Shown here in pieces: positions 15,549 to 23,490 of a DNA stretch of 25,649 nucleotides. The position numbers were made by a program, and so were the translations under genes. The DNA is taken from the NCBI GenBank assembly GCA_900546565.1, contig URDC01000027.1, positions 1-25,649 of the forward strand, in the 5' to 3' direction. The notes beneath the pieces are model-generated. The model saw only the letters and a list, made by a program, of their open reading frames with translations. It had not been told where the DNA came from and searched no databases. Origin of the DNA: an uncultured Opitutales bacterium. GTDB lineage: Bacteria; Verrucomicrobiota; Verrucomicrobiia; Opitutales; Intestinicryptomonadaceae. How positions within the stretch are numbered: the stretch's first letter is position 1; every line of letters starts with the position of its first letter.

Positions 15549-15665
15549 TTTTACGGCGTTCTACGGTAGTTTACGGCGGGCGATTTTTCAAGAAAGTTTT
15601 AAGTTCGGGAGGCGCGTTTTTTTGTTGCCTGAACGCGCGAATTGTCCGAGATTATGCAAAATAAA

Positions 15666-15704
15666 GCGCGGTCTTTCGGGCGCGGGTTGCCCCGAATGCC
15701 GCGC
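15666..15704 (+). promoter_or_regulatory. Stem-loop in the leader of the U32 gene
   Basis: GCGCGG (15666-15671) pairs with CCGCGC (15699-15704), and TTCGGG (15675-15680) with CCCGAA (15691-15696), around a small internal loop. The hairpin ends 13 bases before the ATG at 15718 and could influence translation initiation. Confidence 0.45.
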
Positions 15705-15717
15705 GCCTTTTCAACTT

Positions 15718-16980
15718 ATGCGACGCAAAAAAATTCCCGAACTTATGGCGCCCGCGGGCGACTTCATTTCGCTGAGCGCGGCTCTGAATGCGGGCGCGGA
15801 CGCCGTTTACTTCGGTCTGCGCGGAAGCAATATGCGCGCGGGCGCGAAAAATTTTGCGCTGTCCGACATGCCGCGGATTGTGCGCGAATGCCGCGCGGCG
15901 GGCGCAAAGTGCTACCTCACCCTCAACACAATTTATTTCGACTCCGAAATGCGCTCCGTTTCGCGACAGCTAAAAGCCGCGAAAAAGGCGGGCGTAGACG
16001 CCGTGATAGCGTGGGATTTTTCAGTTCTGGAACTCGCGCGGGAACTCGGTATAGAGGTGTTTTTATCGACTCAGGCAAGCGTTGCGAACGCCCGCGCCGC
16101 AGCTTCGATTTTCCGCAACTACGGTGTCAGACGCTTTGTTCTCGCGCGGGAGTGCTCGCTTGAATGCGTCGAAAAAATCCGCGCCGGACTCCGCAAAATT
16201 CTGGGGCGCGACGCCGCCGAAATAAGGCTTGAAATGTTCGCGCACGGGGCGATGTGCGTTTCGGTTAGCGGCAGGTGTTTTATGTCGCAATTTTACTGCG
16301 GCAAGAGTGCCAATCGCGGCGAGTGTCTGCAACCGTGCCGCCGTAGATACCTGATTTCTGACGCCGACACGGGCAAGCCCGAATTCGAGCTCGGCGCAAA
16401 CTGCGTTCTGAGCCCGAAGGATTTGATGACGCTGCCGTTTGTCGAAAAGCTGGTGGATGCGGGTGCGAATTCGCTTAAAATAGAGGGGCGCAACCGCAAT
16501 GCATCCTACGTCTCGGCGACTGTTTCGGCATACCGCCGCGCACTAGATTTTTACCGGGACAATTTTTATTCGCCAACATTTGCAGCCGACTTTGCCGCGC
16601 TCAAAAAATCGCTTTGCGACGAACTTTTAAAGACATTCAACCGCGGTTTTTCGGACGGATTTTTTATGGGCAAGCCCGTCGGCGACTGGACGAGCGACGG
16701 CAACCGCGCCGCGCTCAAAAAGCGTATTTTGGGGCACGTTTTGAACTACTATTCAAAGCTCGGTGTAGCCGAAATTTCGATTGACGACGCCCCGCTTTGC
16801 CGTGGGGCGAAAATCCAGCTTGAAGGCGAAACAACGGGCTTTTTGGAGTTTGCAGCCGACAGCATTCAAATGCGCGGAAATCCCGTCGATAGCGCGCAAA
16901 AGGGCGATGTCGTCGCGGTCAAAGTTCCGCAAAAAGTGCGCCGCAACGACCGCCTCTACATCCTTTCGGACGAAAAGTAA
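15718..16980 (+). CDS. Peptidase U32 family protein (TrhP/YegQ-like)
   Basis: A 420-residue U32-family protein. It opens with the family signature IPELMAPAGDFISLSAALNAGADAVYFGL (6-34). The core signature is E172-MFAHGAMC-VSVSGRC-FMSQFYC-GKSANRGEC-LQPC (172-207), with cysteines 180, 187, 194, 203 and 207. Well-studied U32 members are TrhP/YegQ (tRNA 5-hydroxyuridine34), RlhA (23S rRNA) and UbiU/UbiV (ubiquinone), several of which bind iron-sulfur clusters and use prephenate. Length and the C-terminal beta domain favour the TrhP group, but the exact substrate is uncertain. The frame is open upstream to 15622, but the ATG at 15718 gives the family's N terminus. It is 17 bases before the PLP gene. 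Confidence 0.85.
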   Translation: MRRKKIPELMAPAGDFISLSAALNAGADAVYFGLRGSNMRAGAKNFALSDMPRIVRECRAAGAKCYLTLNTIYFDSEMRSVSRQLKAAKKAGVDAVIAWDFSVLELARELGIEVFLSTQASVANARAAASIFRNYGVRRFVLARECSLECVEKIRAGLRKILGRDAAEIRLEMFAHGAMCVSVSGRCFMSQFYCGKSANRGECLQPCRRRYLISDADTGKPEFELGANCVLSPKDLMTLPFVEKLVDAGANSLKIEGRNRNASYVSATVSAYRRALDFYRDNFYSPTFAADFAALKKSLCDELLKTFNRGFSDGFFMGKPVGDWTSDGNRAALKKRILGHVLNYYSKLGVAEISIDDAPLCRGAKIQLEGETTGFLEFAADSIQMRGNPVDSAQKGDVVAVKVPQKVRRNDRLYILSDEK

Positions 16981-16997
16981 AATGCGGCAATTTTACA

Positions 16998-18113
16998 ATG
17001 AACAACGTTCCGCGCATTGATTTTTCAGCCCGACCGATGCCGTTTATGCCGCTTGTCGACGCGCGTTTTCTGCGCGCTTCGGCGGAGTGCCGTTGCGCGG
17101 ATTCCGACGATAATTCCAACGGCGAAATTTTGCGTTTTCTCGAAACGGCGGAGTATTTTTCGTCGGGCAGGGACGCGCTTTCCCGCGCCGTAAAACTTGC
17201 GCGGCTCTTCGGCAAAACGCTGTGGCTGCCGAAGTATTTCTGTCCGTGGGTCGTAAAAAATCTTTCCGCCGCCGCCGCGCATGAGGGCGCGAGAATCTCG
17301 TTTTTCGACGATTTCCCCACGCAGCCCGCGCCCGATTTTTCGACGCTCAAAGCCGATTGCGGCGACGCCGTTTTGGCGGTAGACTTTTTCGGAACGCGCG
17401 GCTTCCGCGTCTGGGACGAGTGGAAAAAGTCCAATCCCGACACGGTGCTGATTGCCGACGCCTCGCACGCACCGTTCTCGCTTTCGGCGCGGAATTGCAA
17501 TGCGGATTTTGTCTGTGCGTCGCTTCGCAAAACGTTGCCCGTGCCCGACGGCGGCTATTTGCGCGCGGCAAACCGCGAGCCCGCAAAGATGTTCCGTTCG
17601 GGCGGAGAGCTTGCGGAGTTTGCGGCGGTATACATTCAGGCATGTGCCCTCGCGCGCTTCGATTATCCGCGGGCGGAGGATTTTTACTACAATTCGGAAA
17701 TGCGCCTGAACGCGAAGCGCGGAATTTCGCGAATCGGTTTCTATTCGCGCTCGCTGCTTGCCTCGCTTGATTTTGCCCGGCTTTGGCGGGCGCGGGAGGA
17801 ATGCATTGCGGAATTTTGCGACGCCCTCTATTGCGGCGCGAAGGCACGCATTTTACGCGACGCCGCAAATTCCGGCGGATTTTCGGCGTTTTGCCCGACG
17901 CTTGTTTTCGATTCCACCGCCACGCGCGATGCCGCATATGCCGCGCTTGCCCGCGCTGGCGCGTTGTGCTCGATTTATTGGAGCGCGAAATTTTTAACCG
18001 ACCCCGCGGCAAAAAAAGAGGCGTCGCTTCTGATGACAGTTCCGCTCGACTTTCGCCACACGCCCGCCGACGCGCGTCTTGCCGCAAAGATAATTTCCGC
18101 CGCGCTCGAATAA
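16998..18113 (+). CDS. PLP-dependent aminotransferase-like protein (DegT-like fold)
   Basis: A 371-residue protein with fold-type-I PLP features. LPKYFCPWVVKNL (78-90) and FDDF start the cofactor domain. D154 in LIADASHAPFS should hold the pyridine nitrogen, with H157 stacking nearby. K178 in CASLRKTLPVPDGG is the likely Schiff-base lysine. This resembles the DegT/DnrJ/EryC1 sugar aminotransferases, but the substrate cannot be assigned. The first 50 residues match nothing I know. It follows the U32 gene by 17 bases and is presumably co-transcribed. It converges on the uvrC fusion, with a 90-bp gap containing no clear terminator. It has no Shine-Dalgarno motif. Confidence 0.75.
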   Translation: MNNVPRIDFSARPMPFMPLVDARFLRASAECRCADSDDNSNGEILRFLETAEYFSSGRDALSRAVKLARLFGKTLWLPKYFCPWVVKNLSAAAAHEGARISFFDDFPTQPAPDFSTLKADCGDAVLAVDFFGTRGFRVWDEWKKSNPDTVLIADASHAPFSLSARNCNADFVCASLRKTLPVPDGGYLRAANREPAKMFRSGGELAEFAAVYIQACALARFDYPRAEDFYYNSEMRLNAKRGISRIGFYSRSLLASLDFARLWRAREECIAEFCDALYCGAKARILRDAANSGGFSAFCPTLVFDSTATRDAAYAALARAGALCSIYWSAKFLTDPAAKKEASLLMTVPLDFRHTPADARLAAKIISAALE

Positions 18114-18203
18114 TTTCCGCGCCGCTTTGCGCAAACTCGAAACTCCGCGAATCGCGCCGTTCCGCTCAACTCCGCGCAATCCGCTTAGTTTTTTCCGCGC
18201 GGG

Positions 18204-20537
18204 CTAAGATTCCAAGCTCCGCAATTTGTCGGGAGGCGCGTTGCGTATAAGCCACTTGTTGTCGGCGGATTTTTCCATCGAAGACTTCGAAAGTTTTTGC
18301 CCGTCTTCTCCGCGCAAAAGCGGGCAGTGGAAGAATTCGGGAATGTTCCAGCCCATCGCGCGGTAGACGAGAATCTGCCGCGCCGTCGAAAGCAGCAGGT
18401 CTTCGCCGCGGACGACTTCCGAAATTTTCATCGCGTGGTCGTCGGCTACGACCGCCAATTCATAGGCGGGTTCGCCCGACTTGCGCCACACGAGAAAGTC
18501 GCCGAAATCTTCGCCCGCCACAAAACAGTGTTCGCCCGAATTGTTATCGGTGAACGCTATGTTTTCACCGTCGGGAACTCTGAACCGCCAGTTTGTCAGA
18601 CGCGGATTTTCGAGCGCGTCGATGTCGAAATTTTCCTCGCGGAATTCGGGCGGAAAGATGTTTTCGGGCTCGCAAAAATTGAACGTCCGCGCGGGCGGTT
18701 TTGCCGCTGCCGCCGCCTGCGCGCGCGAAACGCCGCTCGGATACACCGCGCGTTTTTCGATTAAAACTTTCATCACCTGCCAGTAAAATTCGGTGCGTCC
18801 GCTTTGCCTATACGGCGCGAATTCGCCGCCGATTCCGTAGCCTTCGTTGCATTTTATGCCGATTTTTGCGAGGTCTTCGACTGCGGCGTCGACGAACTTT
18901 TGCGGGCACCGCGCGGAGTCTATGTCTTCGATTCTCAGCACCAAGTCGCCGTTGTTTTCGCGGGCGCGGCGTTGCGCGGTTTTGAAAGTCAGCGCGTGTC
19001 CCAAATGAAGAAGCCCCGACGGGGTGGGGGCTATCCGCCCGCGGTAGCGCGGGGTTGCGCCGAAATTCGCGTCCAAAAATTCGCGCAGCGCGACGGCGGT
19101 TTCGAAGCCTATGCCCTCGACTTTCCGCAGCTCTTCCACCGAGGCGTTTTTGATTTTCGCGATAGTGCCGAAATGTTTTAGCAATGCCTCCTTGCGCTTT
19201 TTCCCGAGCGATTTGAAGTCGTCCAAAATGCTCTCTCGGATTTTTTTCGAGCGCAGCTGCTCGCTGAACGAATTCGCGAAACGGTGGGCTTCGTCGCGCA
19301 CGCGCTGCAAAAGTTTCAACCCCTCGTTCGAGTGCGGGAGCTTGATTTCGGAGAAGTCGTCGAGCACGATTGTCTCTTCGCGCTTTGCGAGTCCCGCGAT
19401 GAACGGCTGCCTGATTCCAGCCTCGTCGAACGCCTTCATTGCCGAAAAAACCTGTCCCTTGCCGCCGTCGATAAGCACGATGTCGGGCATGGGCGAATCC
19501 TCGTCGCGCAGGCGTTTGTAGCGTCGCCCGACAACCTCGCGCATTGCGCGGAAGTCGTCGTTGCCGATGAAGGTCTTGATTTTGAAGTGGCGGTATTTTT
19601 GCCGCGCGGGCTCGCCGTCGTCGAAATGCACCATTGAGGCGACGCAAAAGCTTCCCGAGATGTGCGAGATGTCGAAGCACTCAATCGAGCGCGGCGGCTG
19701 CGCGAGTTCGAGCGTCTTTTGCAGAGACTCCATCGCCGCACGCGCCACCGCCTCGGGCGTTTTCGAGATGTCGGCGTTCACTGCGTTGCGCGAATTCGTC
19801 TTTTGAGTTTCGCAAATCGCGCTGATTAAGTCGCGGTATTTTGCGGCTTTTTCAAAGTCGAGCGCGGCGGAGGCTTGCTCCATTTTTTCGCGGGCTTGGG
19901 CGATTGCGTTTTCGTCCTTGCCCTTTAAATATTCGAGCGCGGCGTCGACACGCGCGGCGTATTCGGCTTTGCCGACCTCGTTGGGAAAGCCCGAAATGTC
20001 GGCGCGGGCGTCGTCGTACAAAAGCCATTTGTCGTCGCCGATTTTCTTGGGGCGCGCCGACGAATCGAGAATTCCGAATTTCTTTTTAAGCTCGTTCAAC
20101 GCCGCGCGAACCGCCGTCGCGCCCAGATACGGGCCGAAATACAGCGAGTTGTCCTCCTTGCGGCTGCGGCAGAACGCGAAGCGCGGCAGGGCTTCGAATG
20201 TAGTAACGCGCAGAAGCAGGAAATTTTTTCCGTCCTTTTCGAGCGTGTTGAAGCGCGGCTTCCACTGTTTGATGAGCTTGCTTTCCAGAATCAACGCCTC
20301 CGCCTCGGACTTTGTTTTGTAGAAGTCGAAGTCGGCGATGCAGTCGGAAAGCATTGCGATTTTCGCGTTGTATGCCTTGTATTTGGCGTCCTTCCTGAAA
20401 TAGTGCAAGACGCGCCGTTTGAGGTTTTTCGCCTTGCCGATATACACGACGCTGCCGAGGGCGTCCTTCATAACATACACGCCGCTTGAAAGCGGCAACG
20501 CCCTGATTTTTCTTTTGAGTTCCGAATCGGAGTCCAT
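18204..20537 (-). CDS. uvrC: UvrC fused to a glutamyl-Q tRNA(Asp) synthetase-like domain
   Basis: A 777-residue fusion. Residues 1-490 are UvrC, the excinuclease that makes both cuts in nucleotide-excision repair. GIY-YIG is at 19-50 (GVYVMK...VYIGKAKNLKRR), the UVR motif at 214-240, the RNase-H-like nuclease has D289 (ECFDISHISG), D357 (VLIDGGKGQ) and H418, and HhH is at 455-489. The four conserved interdomain cysteines are absent. Residues 498-777 are a GluQRS-type class I synthetase fragment without an anticodon domain: YRGRIAPTPSGLLHLGH (HIGH at 511-514), RIEDID, and GQKLSKS (746-752). GluQRS adds glutamate to queuosine of tRNA-Asp. The linker is about ten residues. It lies 27 bases after mutS. 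Confidence 0.9.
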   Translation of the reverse strand: MDSDSELKRKIRALPLSSGVYVMKDALGSVVYIGKAKNLKRRVLHYFRKDAKYKAYNAKIAMLSDCIADFDFYKTKSEAEALILESKLIKQWKPRFNTLEKDGKNFLLLRVTTFEALPRFAFCRSRKEDNSLYFGPYLGATAVRAALNELKKKFGILDSSARPKKIGDDKWLLYDDARADISGFPNEVGKAEYAARVDAALEYLKGKDENAIAQAREKMEQASAALDFEKAAKYRDLISAICETQKTNSRNAVNADISKTPEAVARAAMESLQKTLELAQPPRSIECFDISHISGSFCVASMVHFDDGEPARQKYRHFKIKTFIGNDDFRAMREVVGRRYKRLRDEDSPMPDIVLIDGGKGQVFSAMKAFDEAGIRQPFIAGLAKREETIVLDDFSEIKLPHSNEGLKLLQRVRDEAHRFANSFSEQLRSKKIRESILDDFKSLGKKRKEALLKHFGTIAKIKNASVEELRKVEGIGFETAVALREFLDANFGATPRYRGRIAPTPSGLLHLGHALTFKTAQRRARENNGDLVLRIEDIDSARCPQKFVDAAVEDLAKIGIKCNEGYGIGGEFAPYRQSGRTEFYWQVMKVLIEKRAVYPSGVSRAQAAAAAKPPARTFNFCEPENIFPPEFREENFDIDALENPRLTNWRFRVPDGENIAFTDNNSGEHCFVAGEDFGDFLVWRKSGEPAYELAVVADDHAMKISEVVRGEDLLLSTARQILVYRAMGWNIPEFFHCPLLRGEDGQKLSKSSMEKSADNKWLIRNAPPDKLRSLES

Positions 20538-20564
20538 TGCTTCTGATCCGCTTTTTGCGCGTTT

Positions 20565-23138
20565 TTAGAAGAGCGAAAGCTGCTTGAAATTGCTTTCGCC
20601 GCCGTCGGGATTGCGGCGTTTCGGCTTCGGTTTGTCGGCGGGTTTTCCGCCGAGGTTTATCACGATTTCGTCGTTTTCGGTTTCGAGCTCCGCCAGAACC
20701 TCCTTCGCGCGGTCGATTACCTTTTGCGGCAATCCCGCAAGCCGAGCCACCTGAATGCCGTAGGACTTGTCCGCCGCGCCGCGCTCTATCGTGCGGGCGA
20801 AAATGATTTCGTCGTTCCACTCCTTGACGCACACGCGGTAGTTTACAAGGCGCGGAAGAGCCTGTTCGAGCTTTGTTATTTCGTGATAGTGCGTGGCAAA
20901 AAGTGTTTTCGGCCCGCGCTTGCCGCCGCCGTGTATGAATTCGACAACCGACCACGCTATGCTCAGCCCGTCGTAGGTGCTTGTGCCGCGCCCGATTTCG
21001 TCGAGTATTATCAGCGAGCGGTCTGTGGCGTTGTTGAGAATATTGGCGGTTTCGTTCATTTCGACCATAAACGTCGAGTTGCCGCGCGAAAGCTCGTCGC
21101 TTGCGCCGATGCGGCTGAAAATGCGGTCGACGACGCCTATTGACGCCTGCCGCGCGGGCACGAAACACCCCGTCTGCGCCATAAGCACAATCAGCGCAAT
21201 TTGCCTGATGTATGTCGATTTGCCCGCCATATTCGGGCCCGTTATCAGCGCGATTTGCTCTTCGTCGGAAGACAAATGGGTGTTGTTGGGGACGAAAGAC
21301 TGGGTTTTTGCCACGCCGATTCTGTCGCAGCGCAGCATTTTTTCGACCACGGGGTGGCGACCCTCGACGATGTCGATTGCGCCCGAATTGTCGATTTGCG
21401 GCTTGCAGTAGTCGCATTCGGCGGAAAGCTCCGCCCAGCCGCGGAAGACGTCGACTTCGGCGAGAACGTCGGCGGTCTGCGCGAGGTCGTCGGCGAAGTT
21501 GAGCACGTTCGAAACCACGTCCTGAAACAGCTCGAATTCCCGCGCCCGCGCGCGCTCGTCGGCGGTGAGAATCTCGCGCTCGTGCTTGCGCAGTTCCTCA
21601 GTGGTGTAGCGTTCGGCGTTCGTCATTGTCTGGCGGCGGATATAGTCGGACGGAACCTGCGCCAAGAACGACTTCGTGACCTCGATGAAATACCCGAACG
21701 CCCCCGTGTATTTTATGCGCAGATTGCGGATACCCGTGCGCTCCTGCTCGCGCTTTTCCATTTCGGCGAGCCACGCGAGGTTGTTTTCAGAAAGCGAGCG
21801 GATTTCGTCGAGCGTCTTGTCGAAGCCCGTTCTGATAACGCCGCCGTCCTGAATTTTCGAGGGAGGGTCGTCGTTCAACGCCGCTTTCAGAAAGTCGGCA
21901 AGCTCCGAGAAATCGCCGATTTTTTCGGCGAGTTCGGCGCACGACTTGCCGTTTGTGTGCCCGAGCTGCTCCCTAATTGGCGCGAACTGCTCTATGCTCG
22001 AAAGAATCGCCAGCAGCTCGCGCGGGTTGCGGATTCTGTTTTGCAGTCGCGACAGAATGCGCTTTATGTCGCGCACCTGCGCCAGCAATTCGGCGAGGTT
22101 GCCGACCTCTTCGGGCGAACTGTAAAGCTCCCAAACGACGTTCTGTCGGCGCAGGATTTCGTCGATGTCGGTTGTGGGCGAACCCAAAAAACTCTCCAAC
22201 AAACGCGCTCCCGCGCCAGTCTTGGTTCTGTCCATAACCTCGATGAGGCTGCCCTCGCGCTGGTTTGTCGAAGAGCGGAATATTTCAAGATTGCGCTGCG
22301 TCGACGGGTCGACAAGCACGCATTTTTTGCCCGAGAACCTGCGCAGCGTGCGGAGGTTTTTCGGGCGTTCGCGCAGGTTTTGCGCCGCGTAGAACACCAG
22401 AACGCCCGCGGGCGCGCAAAGCTGCGAACGCCGCGCAATACCGAATCCGTCGAGGCTCGCGACCCCGAGCGTATCGCAAAGCTGCTGCTCGGCCCACTCG
22501 GGCGAGAAGCGGTAGTCGTGCAAAAGCGTCACGGGGCGGACATCGACAATGTTTCTAAAAAGCGCGTACCACGGCTGCAACTTCGGGTCTTCCTGACAGC
22601 GGTCGCGCAGCGATTCGGGCAGCAGAAATTCCTTCGGGTTATACGCCGAAACAATCGGGAAGATGTCTTCGGGATTGTCGAATTCGGCGCAATAAAAATC
22701 GGCGGTGCTGATGTCCAGCCACGCGGCGTAGAGTTTTCTCGCCTTGTCGAAACAAAGCGACATCATAAAATTACTGTGCCCGCTTTCGAGGTGGTTGTCC
22801 TCCAACGCAGTCCCGCAAGTTATGATGCGGCTGAGCGAGCGTTTGACGATTTTGCCCGCCTGCGGAATCTCGTCCTGCTCGCAAATGGCGACTTTTTTAC
22901 CCGCGCGCAAAAGCTTGGGCAGATATTGGTCGAGCGAGTGGAACGGGATTCCCGCCATGGGGTGGTTCTGGCGTTTTGTGAGCGTTATGCCCAGAATCCG
23001 CGAGCCCTCGTAGGCGTCCTCGAAAAACATTTCGTAAAAATCGCCCAGACGGAAAAGCAATACGGTGTCTTTGGAAAGCGAATTGCGCATTTGCCAGTAT
23101 TGTTCCATCATCGGTGTATTTTTGTCGCTCGTGGCCAT
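20565..23138 (-). CDS. mutS: DNA mismatch repair protein MutS
   Basis: An 857-residue MutS1 that detects mismatches and small loops and recruits MutL. The mismatch-reading F-x-E is F34-Y-E36 in LGDFYEMFFED. Connector, lever and clamp domains follow. The ATPase has Walker A GPNMAGKST (634-642), the ST.MVEM.E motif, Walker B LIILDEIGRGTSTYDG (709-724) and FATHYHE. The last five residues, QLSLF, fit the beta-clamp-binding consensus. The ATG at 23138 is preceded by A/T-rich sequence without a Shine-Dalgarno motif. It is first in a mutS-uvrC operon and diverges from fmdB across 96 bases. Confidence 0.97.
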   Translation of the reverse strand: MATSDKNTPMMEQYWQMRNSLSKDTVLLFRLGDFYEMFFEDAYEGSRILGITLTKRQNHPMAGIPFHSLDQYLPKLLRAGKKVAICEQDEIPQAGKIVKRSLSRIITCGTALEDNHLESGHSNFMMSLCFDKARKLYAAWLDISTADFYCAEFDNPEDIFPIVSAYNPKEFLLPESLRDRCQEDPKLQPWYALFRNIVDVRPVTLLHDYRFSPEWAEQQLCDTLGVASLDGFGIARRSQLCAPAGVLVFYAAQNLRERPKNLRTLRRFSGKKCVLVDPSTQRNLEIFRSSTNQREGSLIEVMDRTKTGAGARLLESFLGSPTTDIDEILRRQNVVWELYSSPEEVGNLAELLAQVRDIKRILSRLQNRIRNPRELLAILSSIEQFAPIREQLGHTNGKSCAELAEKIGDFSELADFLKAALNDDPPSKIQDGGVIRTGFDKTLDEIRSLSENNLAWLAEMEKREQERTGIRNLRIKYTGAFGYFIEVTKSFLAQVPSDYIRRQTMTNAERYTTEELRKHEREILTADERARAREFELFQDVVSNVLNFADDLAQTADVLAEVDVFRGWAELSAECDYCKPQIDNSGAIDIVEGRHPVVEKMLRCDRIGVAKTQSFVPNNTHLSSDEEQIALITGPNMAGKSTYIRQIALIVLMAQTGCFVPARQASIGVVDRIFSRIGASDELSRGNSTFMVEMNETANILNNATDRSLIILDEIGRGTSTYDGLSIAWSVVEFIHGGGKRGPKTLFATHYHEITKLEQALPRLVNYRVCVKEWNDEIIFARTIERGAADKSYGIQVARLAGLPQKVIDRAKEVLAELETENDEIVINLGGKPADKPKPKRRNPDGGESNFKQLSLF

Positions 23139-23149
23139 CTAATTTACTT

Positions 23150-23178
23150 TGACAGGTTTTTGTTTGTATCCACAATAT
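23150..23178 (+). promoter_or_regulatory. Possible promoter of fmdB
   Basis: A perfect TTGACA (23150-23155) lies 17 bases before a weak -10 box, CAATAT (23173-23178). It is in the divergent mutS/fmdB spacer, whose right half (23180-23234) is almost entirely A/T. Confidence 0.35.
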
Positions 23179-23234
23179 GCAATTAAATTTTCGATTTTTT
23201 TTCAAATATTTTATGGATATTTTTTAATTTTTTT

Positions 23235-23489
23235 ATGCCGATTTTCGAATACAAATGCAAAAAGTGCGGAGAGGTCTTCGAGCTCCTCGTCCGCTCGGGC
23301 GAAAAGCCGAAATGCCCCGCCTGCGGCGGAGCGCGGCTCGAAAAACTAATCTCGACGTTCAACGCCTCGGCGGAGGGTTCTTCGAAGCGGCGCGGCGGCT
23401 GCGCTTCGGGCGACGACTGTTGCGGCGGTTCTCACTCGGGCGGACACTGTTGCCATTCGGGCGGCTGTTGCTGCGGAGGGCGCGGGTAG
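23235..23489 (+). CDS. FmdB-family zinc ribbon protein with Cys/His/Gly-rich tail
   Basis: An 84-residue protein. Residues 1-42 are the FmdB-type zinc ribbon MPIFEYKCKKCGEVFELL...KPKCPACGGARLEKLIS, with CxxC pairs C8/C11 and C27/C30. Residues 55-84 form a low-complexity tail, CASGDDCCGGSHSGGHCCHSGG and more, with ten or so cysteines and histidines, likely a metal-binding extension. FmdB-like proteins are often called regulators without solid evidence; the role is unknown. The ATG follows a long T-run without a Shine-Dalgarno motif. The lipoprotein gene starts one base after its stop. Confidence 0.85.
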   Translation: MPIFEYKCKKCGEVFELLVRSGEKPKCPACGGARLEKLISTFNASAEGSSKRRGGCASGDDCCGGSHSGGHCCHSGGCCCGGRG

Positions 23490-23490
23490 T

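Noticed and set aside
21201..23186. A long open frame on the plus strand opposite mutS (over 600 codons)
   Set aside because: It is antisense to a complete, motif-rich mutS. Open antisense frames are expected with this codon bias, and the translation shows no recognisable domain.
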